Below, piece after piece: positions 1 to 10,760 of a DNA stretch of 64,000 bases. Under the pieces are notes generated by a model, which made no database searches, had not been told where the DNA came from, and saw only the letters and a list, made by a program, of their open reading frames with translations. The DNA lies in assembly GCA_934045075.1 (NCBI GenBank), contig OW203736.1, positions 18,488,805-18,552,804 of the forward strand, given 5' to 3'. A program made the position numbers and the translations under genes. Position 1 is the first letter of the stretch. Every line of letters starts with the position of its first letter. The stretch is from Yponomeuta sedellus (Eukaryota; Arthropoda; Insecta; Lepidoptera; Yponomeutidae).

Positions 1-968
1 TACTAACACTGCTATATTACTTTACCCTAGCAACCCTAAGTGTTGTACCAACGGCCATCTTTGTTTTTACTATTGTCAGCAGCGACCGGCTTGTCGCTTT
101 TAAGTTTTTTTAAGGTTTTCGAATTGATAGAGATTTTGTTACACCCTGTATATCGTGGCTTAACAAACTACACCGCCTAATTCGAAATTTAACGGTTTGA
201 CATTTTGATACCATTGGATAGATTTTTTTGCCGCGCGTTGAATGGCGTCCCACGATTGGTTACTTTTCCTGCAATGAAAACCGTTAATTTAAAAAATAGT
301 GACACCGCGCAAGTCCAAACATGTACAAAAACACCGCAGAAGTCGCTCGAACGCCTACACTTTGTGCACGCGGAAGTTAAGCTGCTAGTAAAATTGGTTT
401 TTACATAAAACTACAGTGAATTTGTGTGTGAAATCTGGACGGAATTACCTACAAGGTGAGTCAAAGCAATTTCACTAAGTTTTTTTTAACAAAAACTATT
501 GAAATAAATGTTTTTTTAACTATTGTAGACTTTTAGTCCGGATTTACTTACGGGTGTAGTTATATCGGAAAAGTCCGACCAGGTTTCGCTCCGATTCGCA
601 GAGCTTAATCATGGTGAGCAGAGACGGAGCTCGCGTCGTCGGTTGCTTGTCTCACACTACGGGCAAGCGCGCGGCGCGCCCGCGCCGAGATAGGTGGGGC
701 GGGTGCCGACACTGGCTGCGGGGGATTCCCGCTGGCTTGCGCCGCAGCGCCTACTGCTTTCCCGTCGTCAATGCCACTAGGCATGATGGCAGAGACACAG
801 CTCACGACATCTTCGTTCTTGCAGTGTCGATTTCGATATTCACTATCACTGCACTTTCGTAGAACCGGTTTCCAGGCCGGCGGAACTAATGTAATGAGAC
901 TACGATTTACGCGGTGTTTTCGCTATACTGTACCATAGTGACTTATGCGGTGTTTTTCTTTATTATAG
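1..968. other. Unassigned sequence at window start
   Basis: I see no supportable gene. The stretch near 139-160 reads 'acaccctgtatat', a motif that also occurs near 63620 and is often seen at ends of insect transposons, so this may be the edge of an element. Positions 605-860 are GC- and CpG-rich with short ORFs on both strands but no recognisable domain. Confidence 0.4.
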
Positions 969-1085
969 GTCATCACATCAATATGAATGATTCCAGTTCC
1001 GATGGTGAATTCATCGAGAGATTGGGAATACCGCTGAAACACAACAAGGCCAAAAAAATTGAATTATTGCCATATGATTGCAAAG
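969..1085 (+). other. Possible internal exon, unknown protein
   Basis: The segment has a polypyrimidine tract and AG just upstream ('tttattatag') and a GT donor directly after ('caaag|gtaatc'). It holds an open frame from ATG at 983 that encodes an acidic then basic peptide beginning MNDSSSDGEF. No family is recognised. It lies just outside the decayed Harbinger transposase at 1278 and could be a leftover exon of a transposon gene, but it does not resemble the first half of a MADF domain. Confidence 0.25.
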
Positions 1086-1277
1086 GTAATCTTTTCTCTA
1101 AAAATAGGTACTTATAGGTTTGTAAGATGGTATAAGTTTTACACAAATAAATGATTTACTTACTTTAAGCTACAAATTTTAGAGGTCTGACCATTTTTTT
1201 TATTTATATCTTAGTGTTTCTTGCGAATTTTACAAAAAATTAGAGGTTACTGACAGACACTGCTATTTCACGGGAAA

Positions 1278-1795
1278 TCAGCTGTTTGATGGTCTTTGTC
1301 TGCGTGGTCTCTGTCTCCTCCTCTGTGTTCCGTCATAATCAACAGCGTCATTTTGCCAAGGAACTACACCATTTGCGCTGCAGAAAAAATCTTTAAGATT
1401 GTCTCTAATTTGAAATCCGTCACTATTAGCAAACCCACTGGAACCTGCAATCTTTAACATATTTTCCTGGGGCCTATCAGTAGCATCATAAACATGAAAT
1501 GGCAAGTTATGTCGCTCAAGGTAACCATCTCGAAGAAGATTGTGCAAACAACAAGATGATAATATCAAATCTCTTTCTAAACGCGCTTGTCTCATACAAT
1601 ATGGTTTCATCATAAATTTACTTAAAGCAAAGGCTTCATCTTCAATCAGGAAATGAGGTGACATTACATTACTCCCTTGCAGAAGTTTCGATGGAGGGAT
1701 ATTAAAGTTGTTTTCTGCAATTTTTTTTCCCATTATCGATTTGTTAAATATACCGTTGTCGGATTCTTTGCTTTCTGTCTCATAACATTAAGTAC
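1278..1795 (-). pseudogene. PIF/Harbinger transposase, C-terminal fragment
   Basis: This is the C-terminal half of a DDE_Tnp_4-type nuclease that cuts and pastes a PIF/Harbinger element. The open part (1733-1278) has the family signature LIEDEAFALSKFMMKPY, which follows the second catalytic aspartate, and ends in an Arg-rich tail. Upstream to about 1795 the frame still reads ESDNGIF, matching the usual SDxGIF box around the second catalytic aspartate, before stops appear. The first catalytic block is absent: the sequence changes at about 1855 to an inserted LINE end. The Arg/Gln-rich end may be frame drift. It pairs with the N-terminal exon at 3643-3334 and the plus-strand MADF gene between them, so all three are probably one broken element. 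Confidence 0.75.
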
Positions 1796-1854
1796 CCTTT
1801 TCACAATTCGGGATATGTAGGACACTGATATACGGAATGAAGTAGATAAGGATT

Positions 1855-2467
1855 CATATGAAAGAAAGAAGAAAGAAAGAGAAACATTTATTGCATCAAC
1901 AGTCACACACACAAAACATCTGACAAATACGAAACAGACTTATCGGAGAACAATCAAAGGGTAAGGTAGTAAAGACAATTTAAACAGTTTTGTCGCGGTG
2001 TGTTTCCGTTGCTGAAAAAGGCAGCTGACTCAGCATTTTGCTGAGGGTGTGAGCCCTCAGCGCTGGTTTTCAGTCAGTACCTGATCAGTACTCTCACGAG
2101 TGTCCCAGTGCGCAGGTCGGTATGTTGCAATTTAAATAAATATCTACATATTATGTATATTGCAATTTATATATTATAAAATATCCATAAACAATAAAAT
2201 AAAAAACTAACAATATGAAATTAAGACAGCCGTCCTTGATGCGATCACATAGTCAATTGATTAGTCAAGTTAGTAATGGCGGCGAGAAGTTTGGACAGGA
2301 TAGGGAAGTCTTTGCTGCTCCAGCAAATATACCCTGAGCTTACGCCCAAAGGCACACCTACTAGGCGCATCGCGGACTGGGGGAGGAATATCATTCCAGC
2401 ACTTGGACGCCGCATACTTAAAACTGCCACGGAAAGCATATGTTTCACCGGTGGCCAAGAATCTGTA
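1855..2467 (-). mobile_element. 5'-truncated LINE 3' end (Jockey/CR1-like)
   Basis: On minus, the frame ending at 2270 contains KYAASKCWNDIPPPVRDAP followed by a short F..LR.YLLEQQ tail. This is the usual extreme C-terminus of insect non-LTR retrotransposon polymerase ORFs. It is followed by a 3' untranslated part ending near 1890 with AATAAA and a GAAA/GAAG-rich tail at 1858-1890. Only about 600 bp remain, so the copy is heavily 5'-truncated. It lies between the transposase fragment and the MADF exon of the Harbinger element, apparently in an intron. Confidence 0.65.
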
Positions 2468-2492
2468 ACAAATAAATTTTTGTTTATTACAG

Positions 2493-3338
2493 GTGACGAA
2501 TGTAAAAAGAAATGGAAGGCTATCCGCGATGGATATCATAGATTCAAGAATAAACATAAATTAGGTACAGGTTCAGCTGCTCCTAAACACTCGAAAGACA
2601 AGAGACATCTACTGCTATCATTTCTGGAAAGTGTTCCTCAACACAGATCGGGTGGCTCGAATATACCTTCGTCACCAAGGGCTCCACAGAGTAATGAGGA
2701 GGATAGTGTGAACAATATACTCAGTTCAAATGAACAAGAAGGATCCAAAGATGGAGTCATGTCTTATGCCGAGCAAGATAGTGACAATGACGACACAACT
2801 AAAGTTGAAACAGAAGAGAAATTTAGATTTTAAGAAAAAAGTATTAAAAGATGACCCTATTTTAAAAGTATGGAAAGATAGAGACGAAAAAAGACAGAGT
2901 TTAGTTAAAACAATATTGAAAAAGAAGGATGATGACAAAGACTTGTTTGTTCGTCACATAGATGAAGTTTTGAGAAATTCACCAGGACCCACTGATAGAG
3001 GTCAAATTAGGCCAAGCAGTGCGCCACATGTATTGCCGTCAGATCCTTTTCAACTTGGGCCAAGCAGCGCGCTACACGTACCATTGCCGCGAGATCCTGT
3101 TTATCTACCTAGGCCAAGCAGTGCGCGACATAATGAACAATATCAGTATCAATTACATGACCAATATCAGTATCGATTACGAGGTCCTGTTCATAACATA
3201 CAGACAGGCCCCTATTCTCCAATAAGTACCGTAGCCGATTCACCAGGGCCCACAGATTTGTCTAATCAAGCGAATCAAATCCGTCATGAACCGTCTGAAA
3301 TAAATGAAGAATATTTAGATTTTATTAACTTACCTTAA
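2493..3338 (+). pseudogene. Harbinger-associated MADF/BESS-like protein (frameshifted)
   Basis: In PIF/Harbinger elements a Myb/SANT-type DNA-binding partner helps the transposase reach the nucleus and bind DNA. The exon starts after a clear acceptor ('tttattacag') and encodes the second half of a MADF domain (GDECKKKWKAIRDGYHRF), then an acidic linker. The frame shifts near 2800-2830: the first frame stops at 2833, while the +1-related frame carries on with a Lys-rich segment to 3338, including three degenerate RPSSA-H repeats. The first MADF exon is not found. The intron position is the same as in the second Harbinger copy at 17209. The gene ends in the sequence opposite the transposase splice donor. 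Confidence 0.7.
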
Positions 3339-3643
3339 AGTTAGATATAATTTTTCCTCCGCAATTTTTTTGGTTGGATGTCATCACTAATAAAACTGAG
3401 TATAAAATCGAAAAGATTTTTATTTATCCGAATATACTTTCGAAATTTTTCCTCGTCACTAATTATATGGGTTTTAATCAAAATAGAATAACTTCCTTCT
3501 TTGGTTCGACTTATAAAAAAAAGATTAGGTGCTTTTCTTTTTCTTTTGGCATATAATAACAACAAGTCATCATCATCTTCCTCTTCTAGTAAAAGACACA
3601 TTAGTACACTATCGGTAGCGTTATCTAACATTCTATCTCGCAT
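3334..3643 (-). pseudogene. PIF/Harbinger transposase, N-terminal exon
   Basis: From ATG at 3643 the frame encodes an acidic start with a poly-Asp stretch, then a conserved N-terminal helix region (KYIRINKNLFDFILSFI) typical of Harbinger transposases just before the SDDI segment. It is followed by a near-perfect donor on minus (AAG|GTAAGT, plus 3336-3328), but TAA codons lie just before it, so the exon is damaged. The donor is opposite the MADF stop codon, meaning the intron must span the antisense MADF gene to reach the C-terminal exon at 1795-1278. Confidence 0.65.
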
Positions 3644-5391
3644 GAAGTTATTGGAACAACTGAGGCACGGTTCTGTGCATTGTGCAGCCACGGCATGCAG
3701 CCGCAGTTGGAATAGCGACCGCAGGCAGCATTGCGGTAACCGCAGCCGGTAGCCACAGTGTCGCCTGCGGTTGCAGTCTGCGGCCCGTCTCGGAATTGTA
3801 CCTAAACTAAAAATCGTGTAAAGTAAAACAAAATGGTGTCGTTGCCTTACAATATAATTGCAACAACGTGTTGCGTTTACGAAAAATGGCGTCGGGAGAA
3901 CCCCAATGAAGTTTCCGTCCAATCGTATTGCAGCACTCGACGTGTCACTTCAATGACAGGATCGCTGATTGGCTCGCAGCTTGATCTTGCTTCAGCGCTG
4001 GGAAAATGGCGTCTGTAGCGTTGAACCGGTGGATTCAACGATTGACAAACCGTTGTTGTAAATTCGCGAAGAGTACTGTATTTTGTCGGATTATACCTTG
4101 CGTCTCGTTCTATCTTGAAATCGCTTCTACGTTTGTCTCTGTCACTCACGAATATTGTTGCGTAAGATGACACGTAGGAAGAAAAATGGATGAATAGATG
4201 TTGACGAATTACTGTAAATCTTCGAATTATGATGAATTGATAAAATTGTATGTGATTGCGACGAAAAAGTCGTGAAAAATATGTCTCGCAGGTTGCATGT
4301 CCTTTTTTTTAAGCTGCCTTGTGTGGTTCACTCACGAACTTCTCGCAGGTTTTCTTGACCTGAGCCTCGCCGCCACGCGCCGCCGATCTTCGTACAGAGG
4401 CACCGTTTTCTCTGCAGGCTCGATGTGGACCAACTTGTGCGTAGCTTGTGGACTGTATTTGTAGTTTGGCACGAAATCAGAGGCACTGGTGGATTTAATT
4501 GGCTATTTATTTATTAGACAGAAAAGAAAGGAACACTACATGGAATTTGTACAACCAGAAATTGAGATCTGTCTTAAGCCGGGTTCCCACGGCCCGTTGT
4601 TTCACAGATCAAATCGCGCCTTTACAGGCGACAGATCGTGGGAACGGTGGCATCCGATGAGGCCTGTTCTCACGTTATTTCTCGAGAGCAGAATTAAAAC
4701 GAGAGCAAAATACTATTTACATCTATATTTACAAATTCACAAAGTAGGAGTGGGTCACTAAAGCCTGGGTCTTAATTCACTCACGCAGTCTGTTGAGTTC
4801 AAATGAAGCACAACACAATACGATACCCCACTTCCCTCGCTATCACTCGCGCCACGTCCAGCACAGGGAGTCCAGCGTCCATTGATCAAAGCAGCCAGGG
4901 GGAAGCGTTGGGGAAGAGCCGAAGTAGGCCTCCAAGGTTAATTTGGTACAGCGGCGAATTGCTGAACCCGTATGGAGTTCCCAAGCTTGGGATTTCCTAT
5001 TAGTATAGGAATTGGATAATCAATTGATTTTGATTTTCAGAAGTCTTTATTTATATAATAATAATTAACATGTTACAATTTAAAACACTGTCTTAAGTGT
5101 AACTATCTGTATTAGCACTATTTTTCGGGTGAGGCACCCATATAAACATTTTAAGATATGTATGTGGTTAACATTATTATGCCATGTGATTATAGTTAAA
5201 TTATGGTAGTGTTATTGTAAAGGACGTAGGTACAATTCAGAGTGCATTGTTACCTTTTAAATACAATGTAATCGAAGTTTTGAGAAGAGTTGAGTGAACA
5301 CTCATTACGGCTATGTGCCGATAGCTAATCGATATGAATTACCAGTAGTAGAAAAAAAAAAAAAGGTATTTTAGTTCCCTTAATTTCTATA
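3644..5391. other. Unassigned repeat-like DNA between Harbinger and Jockey
   Basis: No gene is supported. Positions 3700-3800 are GC-rich with repeated 'ccgcag' blocks ending in 'gcggcccgtctcgg'; this could be the right terminal region of the Harbinger element. Around 4575-4650 two similar 'gttcccacg'/'cgtgggaac' blocks face each other. A 5341-5365 poly-A run and low-complexity AT-rich DNA follow. Confidence 0.4.
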
Positions 5392-5546
5392 ATATTTTTT
5401 TTTTATTTTAATGTGGATGGAAGGTAGTGCTAGAATAATTCTGTCTAATACCAAGAGTCAGGGGGAGCGAAACCAACTATGGTGATTTAAAATCGATTAC
5501 ATCTACATTACTCGTCGCGTGCGGCGCACTGCCAAGAGACTTATGT

Positions 5547-8339
5547 TCAAGATGTCGATGTATTGCGGCATCCCGAAAGTTGCGTTCGTGACGTTCGACG
5601 ATCACTCGAGTCGTGAGTTGCACGGTCAAGTACGCAGTGATGGGGTAAACGGTATGTTTTATACTTATCGATGTAAGGTAAATCGCGGTACCGCGTTCTT
5701 CCAATACACGAGATTAAATTATTTTTGTGGTTGATATTTGATTCGAGATAAAATTTACGAGACAGCTGGTAGGTGAATGTTTTAATAGTCGGAAAATTTA
5801 TAACGTTGTGTAGGTTACGGAGGTTCGTGAAGAAGGGTGTGTTAAAGGCGATTTTAATGGCCTTATTTTGTAATATCTGGATTTTTTTAAAGTTAGAATC
5901 GCAAGTACTACTCCAGACAGGGGCTGCATATGTAATGCAAGGTCTGACTAAAGTAGTATATATTCTTAGTTTGATAATCGGGCTCAGATTGGATTTTCTG
6001 TTCAAAACTGGGCTGAGGGCATTGAGCTGTCTAGCGTGTTTAATACGTATCATATTTGTGTGAATTGTCCAGTTAATTTTAGGGTCAAAATAAACACCGA
6101 GATATTTAACGGATTTGGACCAGGGTATATTGTGGTCATCGATCATAAGATGTATTTTAGGTAGGTGTCTTTTTCTTGTAAAAAGGATAGCTTCAGTTTT
6201 AGAGGCATTAATTTTGAGTTTCCAAGTTTTAAAGAAATTACTAAGAAGATCTGTAGCAAGTTGTAGGCGACTAATTATAAGGTCAATATCTGAAGAAGAT
6301 GTAAATGATGCAGTGTCATCAGCAAAGCAAGCAAGGTGTGTATGAGGTTGTTTAGGTAGGTCGTTTAAGTACAATAAAAATAAGTAGGGACCCAGGACAG
6401 AGCCCTGGGGCACGCCTGCTGGTACGGTAAGTTCATCCGACATAGTAAACCCAACGTGAACTCTGAAAAAGCGACCGCGGAGGTAAGACCTTAGCAGCTT
6501 TACTAGGCCAAGGGGAACATTAGCCATAATGAGTTTATGCAGTAGCCCATCATGCCAGACGGTGTCAAACGCTTTTTCAACGTCGAGAAGGAGCATGCCA
6601 GTGGAACTATTTTTGTTTAATTCATGTGCTATATGTTCGGTGACACGAGCAAGTTGTTGGACCGTAGAGTGTCCAGCCCGGAATCCAAATTGTTCATTGA
6701 TGAGTACCTTATCGGTAGATTTGGCGAGTCTAGTAAGGATTAAGCGTTCGAAGAGTTTGCTCATTACAGGAAGCAAGCTGATGGGTCTGTAATTCGTCGG
6801 TATGAATTCATCCTTCCCTGGCTTCTTTATTGCAATGACTTTCGCTACTTTCCATGGAGATGGAAAATATTGCAGCCGAAGGCAGTCATTAAAGATCTTT
6901 GTCATACGTATCACTGATTTTTGCGGCAGATTTTTTAGGACAGAGTTATGTAAATTGTCAGCACCAGGAGATTTACGACATTTGAGTCTACGTAACTTTT
7001 TCCAGATTTCATTTGGGTGGACAATTTGGACACTCCCATCAGGTAGATCCGAATCTAGTAATAGGAGCGATGATTTAATCATATTTTCAACAGTTGGGCT
7101 AGACCAATTATCAGTTAGGAGCATATTACTATGAAAACTTCGCGCCAGGGCATTACACTGCTCAAGATTAGTTGAGGTGAGGGTACCATCAGGCTGACGG
7201 AGTGGAGGTATTATTGAGTTGTTGCGGTTTCTACACGTAGATTTAACAATTCTCCATATGTCTGTACTAGGGTTATCTACCGAGCCTAACTTTTTATGCC
7301 ACATAAGATCATTGTTGTTTTTTATTGCTAACTTAATCTTGAGCTGCAACTCTTGTACAGTGGCTTTCAGTACACAACGCATGTTTTGATCATTTTCATG
7401 CTGGATGCACTTGCGAAGGCGGTTTTTATCTTTAATTAGTTTATTTATGAAACGTGGAAGTTGCTTGGGTAAATCTGGCAGCTTCTTGACTGGAACAAAC
7501 TTGTCCCGTGCTCTAATAAGACTTTCTGTAAATTCGGCGACTGATGCATCTATGTCGTGTGTAGTTTTGGATACGCTGGAGTCGAGGATTGTTTCAGAGT
7601 TAAGATAATTCCGAAAGCCCTTCCAATCGGCTTTCGAGTAGTCCAAGCGTGTCATCGGAGAAAACACCGGATTGCCAAGGTACTCAAACGTCACTGGAAG
7701 ATGATTTGAGCTTAAGGCAGGTAAGGTGTGCAAATCAGAAATGTTGAATATGTTTTTGGCTAAGCAAATGTCCGGAGTAGTTGGTCTATAATTGTCGACA
7801 TAGTGTATAAGCGTGGGACTAGCTGGTGCGTGAATCGAAAAATCATGACTTAACATATAATCCACAAGCCTGTTCCCATGGTTGTTGGTAAACGGACAAT
7901 GCCATAAGGCATGATTGGCATTGAAGTCCCCAACAATAAGGACTTTGGGACCCAACTCAAACAGTAAGTTTATATCATTAGTACAAAGGGCTAAATTAGG
8001 TGACTGATAGGCAGAAATAATTATTAGATTAGTACCAGAAATAGGCAATTGGATACCAACTGTTTCCAAGACTTGAGTTGCTGGAGTCTTAATAGGAGAG
8101 TGGACAATATCTTGTTTGACAAGAAGAGCAACGCCCTGACCCCGGCCATTGGAATGTCTATCCACACGATGTAATGTGTAGCCAGGAATATTAATACTAG
8201 CATGTTGAGATAATCTGGTCTCGTTAACTGCAATAATATCAATACATAGTTCAAGGAGTAGGTCACTCAACTCATCTACTTTCGTACGAATGCCATCTGC
8301 ATTCCAGTACATAATTTTTACTTTGCTAGCATTACACAT
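5547..8339 (-). CDS. Jockey ORF2: endonuclease-reverse transcriptase
   Basis: This 930-codon polymerase nicks target DNA and primes reverse transcription there. The N-terminal ~225 residues form an AP-type endonuclease: YWNADGIRTK at the start, a catalytic NETRL, a GDFNANHALW box and a terminal SSNHLPV. The RT follows, with KSPGADN, YRPISLLPVMSK, LDVEKAFDTVWH, AGVPQGSVLGP and the catalytic FADD at about residue 673. Length fits Jockey ORF2. The last ~35 residues look unlike the family and may follow a small frameshift near 5660. The start ATG overlaps the ORF1 stop. Confidence 0.92.
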   Translation of the reverse strand: MCNASKVKIMYWNADGIRTKVDELSDLLLELCIDIIAVNETRLSQHASINIPGYTLHRVDRHSNGRGQGVALLVKQDIVHSPIKTPATQVLETVGIQLPISGTNLIIISAYQSPNLALCTNDINLLFELGPKVLIVGDFNANHALWHCPFTNNHGNRLVDYMLSHDFSIHAPASPTLIHYVDNYRPTTPDICLAKNIFNISDLHTLPALSSNHLPVTFEYLGNPVFSPMTRLDYSKADWKGFRNYLNSETILDSSVSKTTHDIDASVAEFTESLIRARDKFVPVKKLPDLPKQLPRFINKLIKDKNRLRKCIQHENDQNMRCVLKATVQELQLKIKLAIKNNNDLMWHKKLGSVDNPSTDIWRIVKSTCRNRNNSIIPPLRQPDGTLTSTNLEQCNALARSFHSNMLLTDNWSSPTVENMIKSSLLLLDSDLPDGSVQIVHPNEIWKKLRRLKCRKSPGADNLHNSVLKNLPQKSVIRMTKIFNDCLRLQYFPSPWKVAKVIAIKKPGKDEFIPTNYRPISLLPVMSKLFERLILTRLAKSTDKVLINEQFGFRAGHSTVQQLARVTEHIAHELNKNSSTGMLLLDVEKAFDTVWHDGLLHKLIMANVPLGLVKLLRSYLRGRFFRVHVGFTMSDELTVPAGVPQGSVLGPYLFLLYLNDLPKQPHTHLACFADDTASFTSSSDIDLIISRLQLATDLLSNFFKTWKLKINASKTEAILFTRKRHLPKIHLMIDDHNIPWSKSVKYLGVYFDPKINWTIHTNMIRIKHARQLNALSPVLNRKSNLSPIIKLRIYTTLVRPCITYAAPVWSSTCDSNFKKIQILQNKAIKIAFNTPFFTNLRNLHNVINFPTIKTFTYQLSRKFYLESNINHKNNLISCIGRTRYRDLPYIDKYKTYRLPHHCVLDRATHDSSDRRTSRTQLSGCRNTSTS

Positions 8340-9567
8340 ACTGACCTAAATGAGTCAAAACCAATATAACTTTGTCTACCATAGACGTACACGTGCAAAA
8401 TTCTTCCTTAATGGACTTGACCACCGATAAAATTTGCAATATTTCAGCGGCAGAGTTGTCAGACCTTGTTTGTTCTTGATTTTTGGGTGGTAACTTTGCA
8501 TTTCCAGGTACTGTTTGAGGTAACGGGGGAAATTGCTTTTGAGATCCCAGCTTAATAGTTGGAATTTTGGGGGAATTTGCTCTGGTTCCTTCCCAAGCAG
8601 GTTGGTTGAGATTTGTAGCTCTTATTATTTTGCTAACAACGGCGGCTTTGGTGTTACGTTTAGCATTTATCTGCTGGAGATATTTTTGTCGGACTGGACA
8701 TTGGCGATAGTTTGCTGGGTGGTCTTCGTTGCAATTGCAGCAACGCGCAGGAAGTTCTCTAGTGGTCTTCGGGCAGTCTCTAGTCGCGTGTTGTTCGGTG
8801 CATTTTACGCAGCGTTCTAATAAGTTGCAGTTTTTCGCGGCATGACCAAACCTTTGACATCTGTAGCACTGCGTTCCCATGGAGTTATTCGGCCTAAATC
8901 GCTGGATATCAACAACACAATGGCAAAGATATTTGATTTGTTTAAATTTAGGTATGTCGGCGCCGGAGGACAGTTGGATGAGAAAAGGCGCAAAAATACC
9001 ATCGGGGCTCTTTGTTTTCAGCTTGGAAATAGTAACATCCTTAAATCCAAGGTACTTTATTTCATCAGTTAGCGACTGTTCCTCTGATGCGGGAAGACCG
9101 TGCACAACAAGTTTTGGAGTTCTTTCATCTTTGCGACTGAACGTATGAAATGACGCTTTTGGGCGAAGACCCTCTTTCAGACTTTGGTGGGAATTTGAGT
9201 CATGGCAATGCACAGCTACTTTGTTTTTGCCCCTATATTTAAGGTGGAAGTTTTTAGTGTAACCGGCTACGAGAGCTTTGATTTTTTCATGTGTCCAATC
9301 AGCCTGAATGTCGATTATTATGGGTGGTATCTGACCTGCTTTAGCTGGTTTCTTCATTGCGTCCCGAAGTAATTGAGATGCTTGGTCTTGTGGTTGATCT
9401 ACACGAAGGCTGCTAAAGCTATTTGATACGTTCAAAGTAGCTTGTCTCAATGAAAACGCTCGAGGTGTAGCTGGCCGTTTAGGTTCTTGCCATTGCAGGT
9501 CTTCATCAGCTGATCTTTTAGAAGCTAGGCTTTCGTTGGAGGCAGATTTTATTAGGTACTTATCCAT
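8332..9567 (-). CDS. Jockey ORF1: Gag-like zinc-knuckle protein
   Basis: This 411-residue RNA-binding protein packages the element RNA. The N-terminal third is basic and Ser-rich. A central domain resembles the PRE_C2HC region found before the knuckles in Jockey Gags. Three cysteine knuckles follow: CYRCQRFGHAAKNC, then CVKCTEQHATRDC, then CCNCNEDHPANYRQC. The frame is intact, and its stop TAA lies inside the first codons of ORF2. Upstream, 9568-9830 holds the element's 5' untranslated region, probably with its internal promoter. Confidence 0.9.
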   Translation of the reverse strand: MDKYLIKSASNESLASKRSADEDLQWQEPKRPATPRAFSLRQATLNVSNSFSSLRVDQPQDQASQLLRDAMKKPAKAGQIPPIIIDIQADWTHEKIKALVAGYTKNFHLKYRGKNKVAVHCHDSNSHQSLKEGLRPKASFHTFSRKDERTPKLVVHGLPASEEQSLTDEIKYLGFKDVTISKLKTKSPDGIFAPFLIQLSSGADIPKFKQIKYLCHCVVDIQRFRPNNSMGTQCYRCQRFGHAAKNCNLLERCVKCTEQHATRDCPKTTRELPARCCNCNEDHPANYRQCPVRQKYLQQINAKRNTKAAVVSKIIRATNLNQPAWEGTRANSPKIPTIKLGSQKQFPPLPQTVPGNAKLPPKNQEQTRSDNSAAEILQILSVVKSIKEEFCTCTSMVDKVILVLTHLGQYV

Positions 9568-9830
9568 CTCTTATCGCCTTACATCGATAACCTAGGTATC
9601 GATAGTTGGCGTGCCCCATCATTAGGTAGCACGGTGGGTAGGTAACACACAACTCTTAAGCAGATTTTAACTGAGCAGAGTGAGACTACAGTTAGCACAA
9701 GCAAAGCGCGTGCGCGAATCACGACGCTCCACGACAGAATGTCCGAGAAGAACCAGAGGAAGGATCCGAGCGACTGAGGCACGACGGCCTTTACCCCACC
9801 ATGCGAAAACAAGTCACAATACTACTAATG

Positions 9831-10760
9831 TTTGCGCCTGGCTTTCACCTATATCAACATCGTGGCGTTAGATCAGTTTGTCTGTTGAAATTATGATTTA
9901 TTGTGTAAATACTAATATTGGTTTAAGTGTATATAGGGTTTGATTTTATTTACGTTTAATAATTAAGTAAAGCTAAGTCTTTTATACATATTCTATTAAA
10001 TGTAAATAAGTTGTTAATTTATCTATTTTTTAGATTTAAGCTAGTCAATAAGTTTGTAATTAGGTAATCATTGTAAATAATAATTTATTAATTAAAGTTC
10101 TGTGTTTGAAACAAAATGCGTGTCACAGTTCACATTTCGTTACACTGTGGTCGCCTGTCGTCGCCTTGTACCGTAAGGCCTTGGCTACACTAGACGGAAA
10201 TTCCGTCGCCGAACTTCCGCGGCGGAACGCCAATAACATGTTATTGCATATAAAATACAAATATCGGGCACACTACGCGGAAGATCGGTCGTTCCCATGC
10301 TATGGCAACTTGGTGTAAAACAAAAATTCAGATTTTTTTTATTGATGCTAGCGCCATCTATCAAATCGTTAAGGAAAACATTGTTCAACTTGGGTAAACG
10401 GTGTTGCTACGGTTAAATAATATATTCTTATGCTGGGAGTTTCGTATATAAATCAAATAATAAAAAATATAATCACATGCTATTCTTAAAGTAAAGATAG
10501 AAAAATTAAATAATCTATAATTAAGAGCATCATAAGGTTGTTACTATCAGCACAATAATGCATTTTGCAATAAAATTTTGTTTGTGTATGGGCACACTTA
10601 AGAGGCATTCATTTTCATATTCTCTCATGGCTGCGTGAGAGTTGTTTTTACAAGCATTGGTTTTTTCTTATTTTCCTTTCAAGTTCTTGTTGTTTGTTGT
10701 GCATCTGTTATCCACGTTGAGTTGAGCTTCCGTTCCTCCGTGTCGCTGTGCCCCGTTACA
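9831..10760. other. Unassigned AT-rich DNA with a possible transposon end
   Basis: Positions 9880-10100 are AT-rich without ORFs. At 10165-10230 is a stretch with short palindromes ('cggaaattccg', 'ttccgcggcggaa') that could be a terminal region of the THAP-containing element whose exon starts at 10761. No matching inverted end is visible because downstream DNA is replaced by a LINE. Nothing else is supported. Confidence 0.35.

Larger units (their letters stand above)
5392..9830 (-). mobile_element. Jockey-clade LINE, nearly full length
   Basis: This is a two-ORF non-LTR retrotransposon on minus: a 5' region from roughly 9830, a Gag-like ORF1 (9567-8332), ORF2 with endonuclease and reverse transcriptase (8339-5547), a short 3' UTR, and an A-rich tail seen as poly-T at 5392-5403. 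ORF1 and ORF2 overlap by 8 nt (ATGTGTAA), a common arrangement in this clade for reinitiation. Both ORFs are open, so the copy is fairly young. I could not find target-site duplications, and the exact 5' end is uncertain. Confidence 0.85.

Noticed and set aside
605..862. Overlapping GC-rich ORFs on both strands
   Set aside because: No domain, Arg/Ala-rich composition expected from CpG-rich DNA, no splice signals.
3501..3752. Plus-strand ORF with a poly-Ser run
   Set aside because: Antisense shadow of the acidic poly-Asp region of the Harbinger transposase N-terminal exon.
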